Shown here: positions 32,627 to 43,429 of the stretch, piece after piece | Layout: every line of letters starts with the position of its first letter | How positions within the stretch are numbered: position 1 is the first letter of the stretch | Assembly (NCBI GenBank): GCA_036873135.1 | Contig: JAPTYO010000007.1 | Location: 12,382,763-12,446,762 of the forward strand | Reading direction: 5' to 3' | DNA: 64,000 nucleotides | DNA from: Clarkia xantiana subsp. parviflora | Taxonomy: Eukaryota > Streptophyta > Magnoliopsida > Myrtales > Onagraceae | Notes under the pieces: model-generated | The model's input: only the letters and a program-made list of their open reading frames with translations | What the model was told of the DNA's origin: nothing | Databases searched by the model: none | Program-made: the position numbers and the translations under genes

Positions 32627-34510
32627 CTTTACCTTAAAAGAATGGATAAACTAAACTTTGATAGAATATACTTTTTAGATTAATAAAAGAAAAGTCAATG
32701 ATAAAATTCATCAATTGGTTTTTAATTCGTTAACTTTATTAACACTAGGGTTCTCCTTTTTTATATATAATATATATATATTATATGTATGGTGATATTA
32801 AAATGTTTATTGAGATATATGTCCATTTAGCGAATAATCGACCATATACTTCCCTTCCCTTTATTATTTGATGCCATGTGCAAATTCTATTGCAATTCTT
32901 TACATTAATAAAACCTTTGACATGAGCCGATCCAGTGGACGAATAATACCAAGTGTTTGAATTATGGATATACTTTCAAACTCTACCTTTCATAGGTTAA
33001 TCATATTTAGTCTTTTTATTTTCTACTATCAGACAAACATGTCAATGTTGACAATGATTTTAATTTAAAAGGCAATGTTGGTTTTCTTAATACTTGTAAA
33101 TGCTTTTTTTTTTTTAAAATATAGAATACAAAAAACACAAACATATATTTATTACATATGGTCACACGTGCGACACACGTGTAGAATTCACTAGTTTTTA
33201 AAATGTAGAATTTATTTTTTCAGAAATTATAGAAGTTTGTTTTCTATTTTCTAAAGATTATTTGCACAATTTTTTTCCATAATAATTTTTTTCAACATAT
33301 ATACATTTTTTCGTAATATATTTCTGTATTTTCTGTTTTTTTTTTTAAATATTGGTTCTGTTGTGGATTCCGCGCTTCAAACGGTCTCAGACCAAAATTA
33401 GGATCAATATCGTTAAAGACCGAAAATAGAGGACTATTGCTCTGGACTCAAACGGTCATAAACTTTTCGGTTTGGTCCTAAATTTTATGGAATTTTTAGT
33501 CACACCTAATTATTATAGCCATAGCGTTTTAGGCATCGGTCCAAGTCTCTTCGCGCAACGTCATTTAGATCAAAGACTAGCTGTCCTTAATTTGATACCA
33601 CAGAAGCAGAGGGACAAGATAAAATCACATTATATGTCATCAATTAGTAGTATATATGTATACTATGTGCGTTACCCGCGCGTTGTGAAATGAGATATGT
33701 AACATACAAATAGTCAAGATAAAATAGTTTGGGCAAAAAATTTTTTTTATCAAAATTGTAATAATGAATTTGTTATACCACATTTGTATGTCTATATATA
33801 ATATTTAGTAAATAATATTATTTATTATACCACAATTGTATGTCTATATATAATATCTAGTAAACCACTCTACATGAAAGTAGGTTTCGGGGCTGGCAAA
33901 TATCACTCATTTCCTCACTAATAAAAGTAGTACATTAAGGTGTGTCCATCAATTTGTCAAACTGGTAAGTTCATCAGGTCTTCCGTTTAAGGCAATTGGG
34001 TTACATTCAAAAGAGGCAGTAGTAAGCTTGGCTTTAGGCTACCCAGATCTCAGCTATTTTGATGGGAGGGGAAAGAAAGCGAGCATTAGGGTGTCTTCCA
34101 TCACATTGATATGGGTGTCTTTATATATTTAGGGATGCACCATAGTCAACTGAAGACGCTTCGTTCCTAGAACCTTCAGGAATCAACGCATGAATTGAAT
34201 TATTACCTTACCGAGATGAATGCATGAATGCAGGAGATGCATACATCTGTACATATGAATATGTTTCTCAGTCATTACTTGGAAATTGCAGTGACTTAAT
34301 TGCGCATCGGTCTCGTTCATGGGTTTGACAGCAAACCCTTAGCTCAATGCAACGATTACAACATTGAAAAACTATTAACTCCACATTCACTCTGTTATTA
34401 TATTTCATTTAGAATTTATATAATATATAGATTAATAATATATAGATTAGATTAGACGGGATAATGCTATCAGATGCACTAATTAATTCTTTAAAGTTAT
34501 TTTTTTTATA
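32627..34510. other. Intergenic region without recognised gene
   Basis: AT-rich. Short duplicated text (tgtatgtctatatataata) occurs at about 33787 and 33838. No gene or element with supported ends is seen. Confidence 0.4.
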
Positions 34511-34579
34511 TTAATCCAATTAATATGTGAATAAGTTTTCGTATTTTTGGCATTGATACTCTCTAGAGTGACATCCTAT

Positions 34580-34775
34580 TGAAGTATATATGTTGAATGA
34601 CCAAAGTTTACCTTCTCTAGTGTTACAGAGTGAAACTCAGTTAGCAATTCAGTTTTACATAGCTTAGTATATAATCAAGATTTGTACTCTGTAATCATCG
34701 CTGAGAATTCTTGACTCTCCACTTGCTGATTACATTCTTCAATTCTTCGTTCCAGATTCATACATTTGAACGAAA
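34580..34775 (+). repeat. 5' LTR of the outer copia element
   Basis: It matches 42115-42337 in order, with many substitutions and indels, so this element is much older than the inner one. Confidence 0.65.
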
Positions 34776-35090
34776 ACATGGTCTTAAGAACAAATTTTGT
34801 TGAATGAAAACATTGTTATTTGTTGGAGGTTACAAGTGTTAAGTGTATATGTGAGTGAGTTGTACCACTCCGGTTAGATTGAAGAGTTGGAATACTATAT
34901 AAGTTTGGTTGGCTATTCCTACTATTACCAATTGGTTTTAGTATGGAACCTCAGTGGGTATGGACTCGATCCCCAGTTTTAATCTCCCAATAACTGGTAT
35001 CAGAGCTGGTGGCTCGGTCCAGGAAGTTGACAAAGACACGAAGTGGTGAGTCCGGATAAGGGGGAGATTGTTAATTGTACATGTAAGTGG

Positions 35091-35398
35091 TTTTGAGGTC
35101 TTTGGGGACTGATTTATCAAGCTTGAATTTGTTCCCTAGTTGATATTCTATTTTGTTTGTGTATGTCCTGTAAATACTGATTAGTATTCTTTTATTTCTG
35201 TTTGGGCCTATTTGTTGTGTTCCTTCTATTTGTGGATCACTTTTTGATCACTTATATAGCTATTAGGATTGAAGTGGAGGTAGACCAAGTGAAGGAACTC
35301 TACATGAGAAGCTTCAAACGTTGCGTCTTTTCTTCTGCTAGGGTTTCTGTTCTTGATGAGTTTTCATATTTTCTTTCCTTCGATATGAGAGTTTATCA
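35091..35398 (+). repeat. 5' LTR of the inner copia element
   Basis: It matches 40422-40737 closely (ggtctttggggactgattta, taaatactgattagtattct, gaagtggaggtagaccaagt). The 3' copy has a short insertion (attttgtaaattg) relative to this one. Confidence 0.88.
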
Positions 35399-35566
35399 TG
35401 GTATCAGAGCAGAACATGCGTGATTTTGCGCCTTGTTCTCGTTCGCGTCTTTTCTTCTGCTAGGGTTTCTGTTCTTGATGAGTTTTCATATTTTCTTTCC
35501 TTCGATATGAGAGTTTATCATGGTATCAGAGCAGAACATGCGTGATTTTGCGCCTTGTTCTCGTTC
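35323..35566 (+). repeat. Tandem 122-bp duplication spanning LTR end and primer-binding site
   Basis: Bases 35323-35444 are repeated at 35445-35566 with essentially no differences. Each copy contains the LTR end (gagagtttatca), the tRNA primer site tggtatcagagc and the first leader bases (agaacatgcgtgattttgcg). The 3' LTR shows no such repeat. Confidence 0.92.
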
Positions 35567-35774
35567 CTGGCTTCTGCGATTCTGCTTGTTGATTATGTCG
35601 ATTCATCTTCGAGTTACGATTCGAAGTTCTTCGCAAACTGCGATTCGTTTCTGGATCTCCTCTGGTGGATTGGATTCTTGCGTTAACGATTCGTTGTTCA
35701 TCACGAACTGCGATTCGTTTCTGGCCTTCTTCTGACGCTTCGATATCTCGCGATTCAATCGATTACTGCCTACC

Positions 35775-36257
35775 ATGAATGGAAGCAAATCTGAAGAGAA
35801 GGATGACCGAAGCATACCTGATCCATCCAAATCTTCAACTGATAAGGCGGTGATCGATCTTTCTGGCTTCCCTGAGGTACATGCACATCACCCTCTATAC
35901 CTTCACCCCTCTAATAACGCTAGCCTGAGTTTTGTTGCCACGAAACTAGCCTCTTCTGATGATTATCCTATGTGGAGCCGTGCTATGTTCATTGCTTTGC
36001 ATGGTAAAGACAAACTCGGTTTCGTTAATGGTAGCTTTACTCGTGATAAGTTTGATGTCTCGCTGCATGATTTGTGGGATAGATGTGACATGGTCATGTT
36101 TGGATGGATTCTTAGTTCTGTTTCTCGTGATGTGGCCAACAGTATTATGTATCAGACCAGTGCCTATGTTGCCTGGAATGATCTCAAAACAAGATTTGAT
36201 AAGAAAAATGGTTCCAGGACCTATCAGTTGCATAGAGATATTATTCTTTCCAAATAA
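35775..36257 (+). pseudogene. copia gag, N-terminal part, ending in a stop
   Basis: 160 codons beginning MNGSKSEEKDD. It shows the copia gag (UBN2-like) pattern: PLYLHPSNNASLSFVATKL, then YPMWSRAMFIALHGKDKLGF, then LHDLWDRCDMVMFGWILSSV and AYVAWNDLKTRFDKKNGSR. A TAA at 36255 interrupts it, and gag sense continues directly afterwards (GLDDVTTNFTKLKFLWAEFD). The protein would package element RNA in virus-like particles. Confidence 0.82.
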
Positions 36258-36378
36258 GGCCTCGATGATGTCACAACCAATTTCACCAAACTGAAATTTC
36301 TTTGGGCTGAATTTGACTCTATCTGTGCCTTACCTTTTATCCCTGGCGATGATTTTCAGAAGCATCTTGATCACAAAG

Positions 36379-36475
36379 TCCGTATAGCCCTACTAAAAAT
36401 TGAAAATAAAAAAATGGTATCGTTTTCATTTCCTCATTAAGTAATGTATTCTTTGTTATTTGTAACCGGTTGCAG
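36379..36475 (+). other. 97-bp intron-like insert in gag
   Basis: Gag sense reads DHK just before and ENHRLFSFLMGLND just after. The intervening 97 bp carries stops, begins tccgtatag after AAAG, and ends with a pyrimidine-rich stretch and ggttgcag. Removing it restores the frame. Whether it is a true intron or a small insertion is open; the left boundary lacks a standard GT unless one G was lost. Confidence 0.5.
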
Positions 36476-36501
36476 AAAACCATCGTTTATTCAGTTTTCT
36501 C

Positions 36502-37494
36502 ATGGGTTTAAATGATAGTTGTTCTGCTATTAGAAGTCAACTGTTATTACTTGACCATTTGCCCTCTGTCAGTCAAGTTTATGGTATGTTGATTCAAGAA
36601 GAAAGCCAACGTGTGGTCTCCTTTGACATTTCTATCTCTTCTAATCCCATTTCTGGAAATGTTGGTATTAATGTTGACAAGCCCAAACGTTTTCTGAATC
36701 CCAACCTTGAATGTGATTTTTGCCACAAGAATGGTCATTCGACTGAGAGGTGTTATGATAAGGGGTGTGAATACTGTAAAAGGAAAGGACAATGTATGGA
36801 CAATTGTTTTAAATACAGAGATTTTGTTAAGGGAAAGGGATCTGTTCCTAAAGGAAATGCTGCCTCCTCTGGAATTGGTAGCACTTCAGATGACTCCCAA
36901 TCCCTTAACCTTAGTGTCCAATCCTCTTCTGACCCTTTGATCACCTTCACTTCAAACCAGTTTGAGAAATTTTTACAGACTATGAGGCATGGTAGTTCTA
37001 CTGCAGCTCCTAGTCAACCTTCTCAAACTTCTCAGGCAAATTATGCTGGTATTTCTCTTTCTAGCACTTCAAACTTTTTTCTTAATCATTGGATACTTGA
37101 CTCTGGTGCTACTAACCATATGAAAAATCGTTTAGATTGGCTTGAAAATTTTAAATCTGTCAGTGGACCCAAAGTTCAATTACCCAATGGTTCTCAATGC
37201 AATGTTTCTGGTGTTGGCAACCACTCCATTTTTAAAAACCTGAAAGTTCAGAATGTTCTTTACCTCCCGGATTTTAAATACAATCTTTTATCTATTTCTA
37301 AACTTCTCAAAGATCTGAACTGTTCAGTTACTTTCTTTTCCACTATTGCAATTTTACAGGATCTCTCAAGTGGGAGGGTATTGGGGAGTGGGAATGCTGA
37401 TTCTGGCCTCTATTTTTTAAACCTCTTTGTAATAAAACAGACACTATTAGTCTGCAGTCTACTATTGTTAATAATGCTGGTCTGTGGCATATGA
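36502..37494 (+). pseudogene. copia gag C-terminus and aspartic protease
   Basis: 330 codons. After the gag end (FLMGLND) it has a Cys-rich nucleic-acid-binding knuckle, CDFCHKNGHSTERC, followed by a second CEYCKRKGQCMDNC cluster. It then has the retroviral-type aspartic protease active site WILDSGATNHM and VQNVLYLPDFKYNLLSISKL. The frame is lost near 37430-37494, where it should flow into the pre-integrase domain. Confidence 0.85.
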
Positions 37495-38507
37495 GATTGG
37501 GACATGCTTCTCTAAGAGTTGTCCATTATATTGATTCTCTCAAATTTTTGAAAGTTAAAGATTCTGATGTTCACAACTGTACCATTTGTCCACATGTCAA
37601 GATTATTAGACCTAGTTTCCCTCTTTCTGATTCTAAAGCTGAGGCTCTTTTCAATCTTGTACACGCTGATTTTTGGGAGCCCTACCATTCTGTTACCCAT
37701 CATAATAAAAGATATTTTCTTACCTTGGTTGATGATTTTTCTAGAGTGACTTGGGTGTTTCTTATGCAATTTAAATCAGATGTTGCCCAGATTATAAAGA
37801 ACTTCATTGCCATGATTGAAACACAATTTAAGAGTAAAATCGGAATTTTTAGATCTGACAATGGTGGTGAATTCTTTAATGACCAAACTCGATCTCTTTT
37901 TTCCTGATATGGGCATCATTCATCAATCAAGTTGCTCTTACACACCACAACAAAATGGTAGGGTTGAGCGTAAACATAGACATTTATTAGAAATGACAAG
38001 GGCCTTGAAACTTCAATCTCATGTTCCTAATATGTTTTGGGGTAACTGTATTCTCACTGCTTGTTATCTCATAAATCTTTTACCTACCCCTGTACTGAAT
38101 GGAAAATCTCCCTTACAAATTTTAAGAGGATCTTTTGTCTCTGTCGAACACTTGAGAGTCTTTGGATGTTTAGCTTTTGCTAAGAATTTATTGGTGACTG
38201 ACAAATTTGCTAGTAGGGCAGCTCCTAGTGTTTTCCTTGGATATTCTGAAACTCAAAAATGTTACAAGCTTTATGATTTAGCAAATGAAAAATATTTTGT
38301 CAGTAGAGATGTAATATTCAAGGAAACTGTATTTCCATTTGCCCATAGCAAAACTGATCAGTTGCCTATTTTCTTTGAGCAACCACTCTCAACTGAGGTC
38401 AATGATTTCAATTTCCATGTTTTTCAAGATTATGAGGAATCAAATAATAATGATCATGTTCCTTCTGAGATTTTTCATAATGATGTTGAAGTTTCTGAGC
38501 TTATTTA
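37491..38507 (+). pseudogene. copia integrase (frameshifted)
   Basis: First frame, 37491-37907: MRLGHAS, the zinc-binding HH-CC remnants, the first catalytic Asp in LVHADFWEPY and the second in FRSDNGGEF. Second frame, from about 37895: SCSYTPQQNGRVERKHRHL with the catalytic Glu, then TPVLNGKSPLQILRG and VFLGYSETQKCYKLYD, stopping at 38507. One frameshift near 37890-37910 separates the halves. Confidence 0.85.
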
Positions 38508-38643
38508 AGATGATGAGGTTCTCATTTCCTCTGATATTGATGGTATTCATGCTACAGATATTCATGATGAAACTACTGAAGTTTCTGATCCCATTATTCC
38601 AGTTTCATCAGACATTACTCAGACTGGTCATCTTCCCCCAAAG

Positions 38644-39555
38644 ATGACCAAATTTGGTCGTGCTGTCAAGCCACCCATTTGGCAGCAATCTTATGGTATG
38701 AGCTATTGTTCCACTGATTATCCCATTTGCAACTATATTTCTTATAACAATTTATATGTTCCTTTTAGTTGCTTTATATCCTCTATTTCAAGGGCTAGTG
38801 AACCCAGATCCTTCACTGAGGCAAGTAAAGATCCAGCTTGGGTTTCAGCAATGCAAGATGAAATTCAAGCTTTAGAAGACAATGGTACTTGGAACTTGGT
38901 TCTTTTACCCTCAGGTAAGATTGTTATTGGGTCTAAATGAGTCTTTAGAATCAAGTATAAATCTGATGGAACTATTGAAAGATACAAGGCAAGACTAGTA
39001 GCCAAAGGTTTTAAACAAAAGTATGAGATTGATTATAATGAAACATTTTCTCATGTTGCTAAAATGAATACAATTAGAACTGTCATTGCCTTGACATCTA
39101 TTAATAGTTGGCATGTTTATCAGATGGATGTTTATAATGCCTTCTTACAATGTGATCTTTTTGAGGAAGTTTATATGTCCGTGCCCCCTGGATTTGAACC
39201 TGATTCTAACTTGGTCTGTCACTTAAGAAAATCTCTTTATGGTCTGAAACAAGCTTCTAGACAATGGAATATTAAACTTACAGAAGCTTTACTTTTATCT
39301 GGGTATTCTCAGTCTAAATTGGATTACTCTATGTTTACAAAGAAGGAGGGTGCAGACATTGTTATCTTGTTGGTATATGTTGATGACTTGCTCATTTCTG
39401 GCAATAGCTTGACTCTTATTTCTGAGATGAAATCTGTTTTGGAGAATAATTTTAAAATGAAAGACCTTGGTGATCTCAAATACTTAGTAGGTATTGAAGT
39501 TGCTAGGTCTGATGTTTGTATTGTTTTGTCCCAAAGAAAGTATTCTTTAGAGTAA
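38644..39555 (+). pseudogene. copia reverse transcriptase with nonsense changes
   Basis: It starts with FTEASKDPAWVSAMQDEIQA and TWNLV, and is broken by TGA at 38938-38940 where the family has Trp. It resumes as VFRIKYKSDGTIERYKARLV, then MDVYNAFLQCDLFEEVYM, KSLYGLKQASRQW and the polymerase active site LLVYVDDLLISGN. A TAA follows at 39553-39555. Confidence 0.87.
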
Positions 39556-40385
39556 ATTTCAGAAGTTAGTCTCTCTGGTAGTAAGCCATTCAGAACTCCT
39601 ATGGAGCATAATCTGAAACTTACCACTGTTGAGTATGATAAACATCTGGAAATTAACTTTGATGATGAGTTGTTAACTGATGTTGGTTCATATAGACGTA
39701 TCATTAGTAAATTGTTATATCTGACTATGACGAGGCCTGACATTTCTTTTGCTAACCAGAATCTGAGTCGGTTTCTTAAGAATCCTAAGGATTCTCATAT
39801 GCAGGCTGCTTTGAGAATTATTAGATATGTTAAGCTTGCCCCCTGGTAATGGTATCTTGCTTTCTTCTGCTTCTTTGCTTGTATTATCAGCCTATTGTGA
39901 CTTAGATTGGGGCAGTAACATTATTTATAGAATGTCTGTTTCTGGTTATGTGGTTTATGTTGGTAATTCAAAGGTCAAGAAACAGTCTACTGTTTCTAGG
40001 TCTTCTGCTGATGCTGAATATATCAACATGGGTAAGGTTCTAACATAATTGATTTGGTTGAGCAGGCTTTTAACTGAGTTGAGTTTTAACAATACTGCCC
40101 ATATTCCAATGTTTTGTGATAACAAAGCTGCTATCCAGATCACTTCTAATCATGTTTTCCAAACATATTGATATTGAATGTCATTTTATTCGTGACATGT
40201 TTCTTAAAGGTTTTGTGCAGCCTAGATATATTGCTTTTGAGAATCAACTGGCAGACTTGTTCACCAAGTCTTTATTGGGTCATCAGCATCATTACTTGCT
40301 TAGCAAGTTAGGTATGAAAAACATATTTTCTTCGGGTTCTGATTTGCTTGACAAGGTTTATGATGTGCAGGATTCTCAAGCTTGA
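39556..40385 (+). pseudogene. copia RNase H region and 3' end of pol
   Basis: Frames at 39601-39849, 39827-40048 and 40116-40385 carry SYRRIISKLLYLTMTRPDIS, then a piece with SRSSADAEYINM, then DNKAAIQI, HIDIECHFIRDM and ENQLADLFTKSLLGHQHHYL. Stops and shifts break it. A polypurine tract (gaggggga, 40384-40391) follows, before the 3' LTR. Confidence 0.85.
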
Positions 40386-40421
40386 GGGGGAGTTTTCGTG
40401 GTCTTCAAGCTTGATGGGGAT

Positions 40422-40737
40422 TTTTGAGGTCTTTGGGGACTGATTTATCAAGCTTGAAGACTTTGTTCCCTAGTTGTTATTCTATTTTGTATGTGTATGT
40501 TCTGTAAATACTGATTAGTATTCTTTTATTTCTGTTTGGGACTATTTGTGGTGTTCCTTCTATTTGTTGACCATTTTGTAAATTGATCACTTTTATAGCT
40601 ATTAGGACTGAAGTGGAGGTAGACCAAGTGAAGGAACTCTACCTGAGAAGCTTCAAACGCTGCGTCTTTTCCTCTGCTAGGGTTTCTGTTCTTGATGAGT
40701 TTTCATCTCTTCTTTCCTTCGATCCGAGAGTTTATCT
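40422..40737 (+). repeat. 3' LTR of the inner copia element
   Basis: It is the partner of 35091-35398 and ends tttatct just before the AGTGG target duplication. A second copy of ttcaagcttga lies just before its start, making the left edge ambiguous by up to about 30 bases. Confidence 0.85.
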
Positions 40738-42114
40738 AGTGGACTGTACCACATCGGTTAGATTGAAAAGTTGGAACACTATATAAGATATGGGCTACTC
40801 CTACTATTACCAATTGGTTTTAACCTGGAATATCAGTGGGGACTCGCTCCCCGGTTTTAATTTCCCAACAACAAGAACTCTGAAATTTCATGCATTCATT
40901 TCCGATAAGTTTTGGGGCCATTGTGTGTTAACATTATGTGTATTGATTGGTGAGACCCCTTTTGAAAGGCATTAGAAGGCAGACTACAATCATCTCAGGA
41001 TCTTAGGTTGACTTTGCCTTGTGTTGATGTAAGAGTTGCAAGCAAACTGAAACCATCATTTAGTGCATCATCATGAGTTATTCTCCTACACAAAAGTGTA
41101 TAAACTGATGGATATCTCTACTAGAGTGTTCTTTGTAAGCAGAGATATATATTATTTCTTATTGCATAAGAAGAATGATTTCAACATCTTCTCTTCAAGT
41201 CGGCGCATATGATATCTGCACAGAACGAAGAAATCAATGTTGCAGAAGTTGTTGATTCAACTGATGAGGAACATGATCAAAATAATGAACCTCCTCAAGA
41301 TACAGAAGTTGATATGATATGATATAAGTTCCTCTATAAGATATGTTGCTTACCAATCAAGTACTACATCCACTGCCACAACAGCCAGCTGCCATTCGAA
41401 GGTCCACAAGAAGAACACAATTATCAAGGGGATTGCAGATAGATTATATTTTTCCTTGCAAGGCTGTGAATAATAGTTACAGGAGTGACCCGTACATGTG
41501 TTTCCTTGGGGTTCTTGAAATGATTCATGAACTTACTTCTTTTCAAGAAGCAACACAAGATAAAAATTGGGTAGCTGTCATGAATAATGAGGTTGAAGCT
41601 CTGTAAGCAATAACACATGGGAAATAGTCGCTCTTCCAGTTAATAAGAAACTAGTTGGATGTAAATGGGTGATTTTAGAGTACAAAGCTCAAAATCAATT
41701 ATCTGAAACAACCGCCTACTGTAACATTGTTTGAAGTAAAAAAATAGGTCACAATAATCAAGTGTTGAAACGAAATATCTGAGCATGGAAATGTGCTTAT
41801 CTGAGATCATTTGTATCAGAGAAATTTGGCGGAGATGAAGTTGAGGATGACATGACCTAGTATGTTGAAATGGGATAATCAAGCAACAATTAAGATTTTT
41901 AAGAACCTTATGTTCCTAAAGTACATCAATGTTACTTTGTAAGAGATAAATTGGTGGATGGTGTCATATCAGCTGCTTATGTGAGCTCAGAAGAGCGACT
42001 CGCTGATTTACACACTAAGACATTACCAAAAGAACATGTTTTGCTGCTTAATTGCTTTGGCGTGGAGAATTTATATGAAACACTGAAGGAGTAAAAAAGG
42101 AGAAGAAGCTAGGA

Positions 42115-42337
42115 TGAAGTATATAAGTTGAAGGACTAAAGTTTATCTTCTCCAGAGTTACACGGCCAATGTATTAATAGTGGAACTTAGTTAGCAATTC
42201 GTTATACATAACTTAGTATATAAGCAAACTTTTGTACTCTATAATCATGGATGAGAATAAGCAGATCAAGTTAGGAAGATTCTTAACACTCCATTTTCTG
42301 ATTGAATTCTTCATCCAGATTCGTACATTTGAACTCA
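42115..42337 (+). repeat. 3' LTR of the outer copia element
   Basis: It follows a purine-rich tract (aaaaaaggagaagaagctagga) and ends aactca before TCCCA. It pairs with 34580-34775. Confidence 0.65.
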
Positions 42338-42497
42338 TCCCAAACACAATAGTTTTTGCACTATATCTCTGATCAAAGTAAACGTCGAAGGTGACGTGAC
42401 CATAATCAAATTTAATGGTACAAAAGAAGAGAGCTGTAACCCAAATGTCCATTATGAAGTGAAAATGGTAGTACTAATAGGAGCTAGTTAGAAATAA

Positions 42498-42992
42498 GGG
42501 TTAATAACCTATGAAATGTCTGATTTTTTACATATGTTAACCGGAAATGTCTGAATTTTCAACTTTGTTAATATAAGAGGTCTCCGTCAATTTTTCCCGT
42601 TAAAACCGACGGAATTTGGTCACATACTTGGCATGTGAACGGAAATAAACTTAAATCCTGAAAATGCCCTCCAACCAAAGTGTGTCCCTCACATGCTAAA
42701 CCTGAAAAGATGAAAATGTCCCTTAAAGTTAAAAAAAAAACATTATCTTAATTTGACTTCAGGGGTAATTTTGTCATTTCACATTTTCTCAAATAAGGTA
42801 TTAAATAAAAAAAATATTAAAAGGAGTAAAAGTGTCATTTCACACAATTCTGTTAAAGTTAACCCTAAAATTGGACGGAAAACCAAAACTTAACAAAGAT
42901 GAAAATTCAGACATTCCAAATTAACTTTTGAAAATTCTGACATCTCCGCTTAACATAGGTCAAAATTCAGACATTTCATAGGTTATTAACCC
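42498..42992. mobile_element. Non-autonomous MULE (GGGTTAA family) beside the SPH pseudogene
   Basis: A 495-bp element beginning gggttaataacctatgaaat and ending with the complement. Flanks are TAGAAATAA (42489-42497) and TTGAAATAA (42993-43001), a 9-bp duplication with one change. The interior has acggaatttggtcacatac and no coding sense. Confidence 0.87.
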
Positions 42993-43001
42993 TTGAAATA
43001 A

Positions 43002-43429
43002 ATATATATATATGGATAAATTTCACACACCATCGGACCTACAAAACACAATTTCAAACTTGTAATTTCAAATTCATCATAATCCAAACACCATAATATA
43101 TATATTAACTAAAGTTAGGACGGGTTCGAACTTTTCGGAATTTTAAGTAAAAAGCCCGAACTCAACCTTAGGTGAAAAGTTCTAACTGACGGAAGAGTTG
43201 TGATAGCGGTTCCGAATCTGACATTCCGATTCGGTTCCGACTGTTTCTAAATGGCAGCAGTCGTAATTTCCATCAACTCCTGGGGCATAAACAAAACACA
43301 CACAATCGGACTTCTTCGGAACAGGAGAATCGGAATGAGAATCATTTCCGCCGACGGAAACTCTATCTGATTTCAGGATGGTTTCATGTCGGATTTCGGA
43401 CCCTCAGCAGTCCATTACATCATATATAT
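43002..43429. other. Intergenic repeat-like stretch
   Basis: It contains text resembling 46620-46870 (tttcacacacca, aaacacaatttcaaac), so it is probably part of an older repeat or of the SPH duplication. No ends can be defined. Confidence 0.35.

Larger units (their letters stand above)
35091..40737 (+). mobile_element. Ty1/copia retrotransposon, nearly full length but inactive
   Basis: A 5.65-kb element within the TRIM 3' LTR, flanked by AGTGG at 35086-35090 and 40738-40742. LTRs are about 35091-35398 and 40422-40737. The primer-binding site tggtatcagagc is at 35399-35410 and is duplicated at 35521. The plus strand reads gag, zinc knuckle, protease, integrase, reverse transcriptase and RNase H in copia order. 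Stops at about 36255, 38507, 38938 and 39553, and frame changes near 37490 and 37900, inactivate it. The LTRs begin with TTTTGAGG rather than a strict TG, so the exact edges may shift by a few bases. Confidence 0.92.
34821..40870 (+). mobile_element. TRIM (terminal-repeat retrotransposon in miniature), interrupted
   Basis: The 5' LTR is 34821-34992 (starts tgttgg). A primer-binding site tggtatcagagc (initiator Met tRNA type) follows at 34995-35006. Only about 76 bp of internal DNA leads to a polypurine tract (gataagggggaga) and the 3' LTR start at 35069. The 3' LTR is split: 35069-35090, then 40743-40870 after the inner copia, ending ccaaca to match the tgttgg start. LTR identity is visible in actatataag, ctcctactattaccaattgg and ccccagttttaat/ccccggttttaat. 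There is no coding capacity. Without the insert it would be about 400 bp. Confidence 0.85.
34579..42337 (+). mobile_element. Old degraded Ty1/copia element (outer member of the nest)
   Basis: LTR-like ends are at about 34580-34775 and 42115-42337. They share tgaagtatata, gttagcaattc, catagcttagtatata/cataacttagtatata, ttgtactct and cagattc.tacatttgaac. Coding relics on the plus strand at 40890-42095 are broken by stops and shifts: an integrase C-terminal piece, then PAAIRRSTRRTQLSRG and FQEATQDKNWVAVMNNEVEAL (start of the reverse transcriptase region), then the RNase H end SEERLADLHTKTLPKEH. Gag, protease and most of the integrase are missing where the TRIM now sits, so a deletion accompanied or followed that insertion. 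Confidence 0.78.
34511..42488 (-). pseudogene. S-protein homologue (SPH) pseudogene split by a retrotransposon nest
   Basis: Two fragments on the minus strand match the intact SPH genes to the right. The upper fragment (42338-42488) aligns to the middle of the gene, reading WVTALFFCTIKFDYGHVTFDVY. The lower one (34511-34578) aligns to the C-terminal region, where ggcattgatactct and gagtgacatcc correspond to the gccattgatactct and gagtgacatcc of the gene at 44176. Between them lies a 7.76-kb old copia element carrying further insertions. The junction falls at the same place in the gene, TCCTA on the left and TCCCA on the right, consistent with a 5-bp target duplication with one change. The N-terminal part is missing and a MULE begins at 42498. 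Confidence 0.78.

Noticed and set aside
35775..40385. Possibility that the copia proteins are functional
   Set aside because: Several in-frame stops and frame changes interrupt gag, integrase, reverse transcriptase and RNase H.
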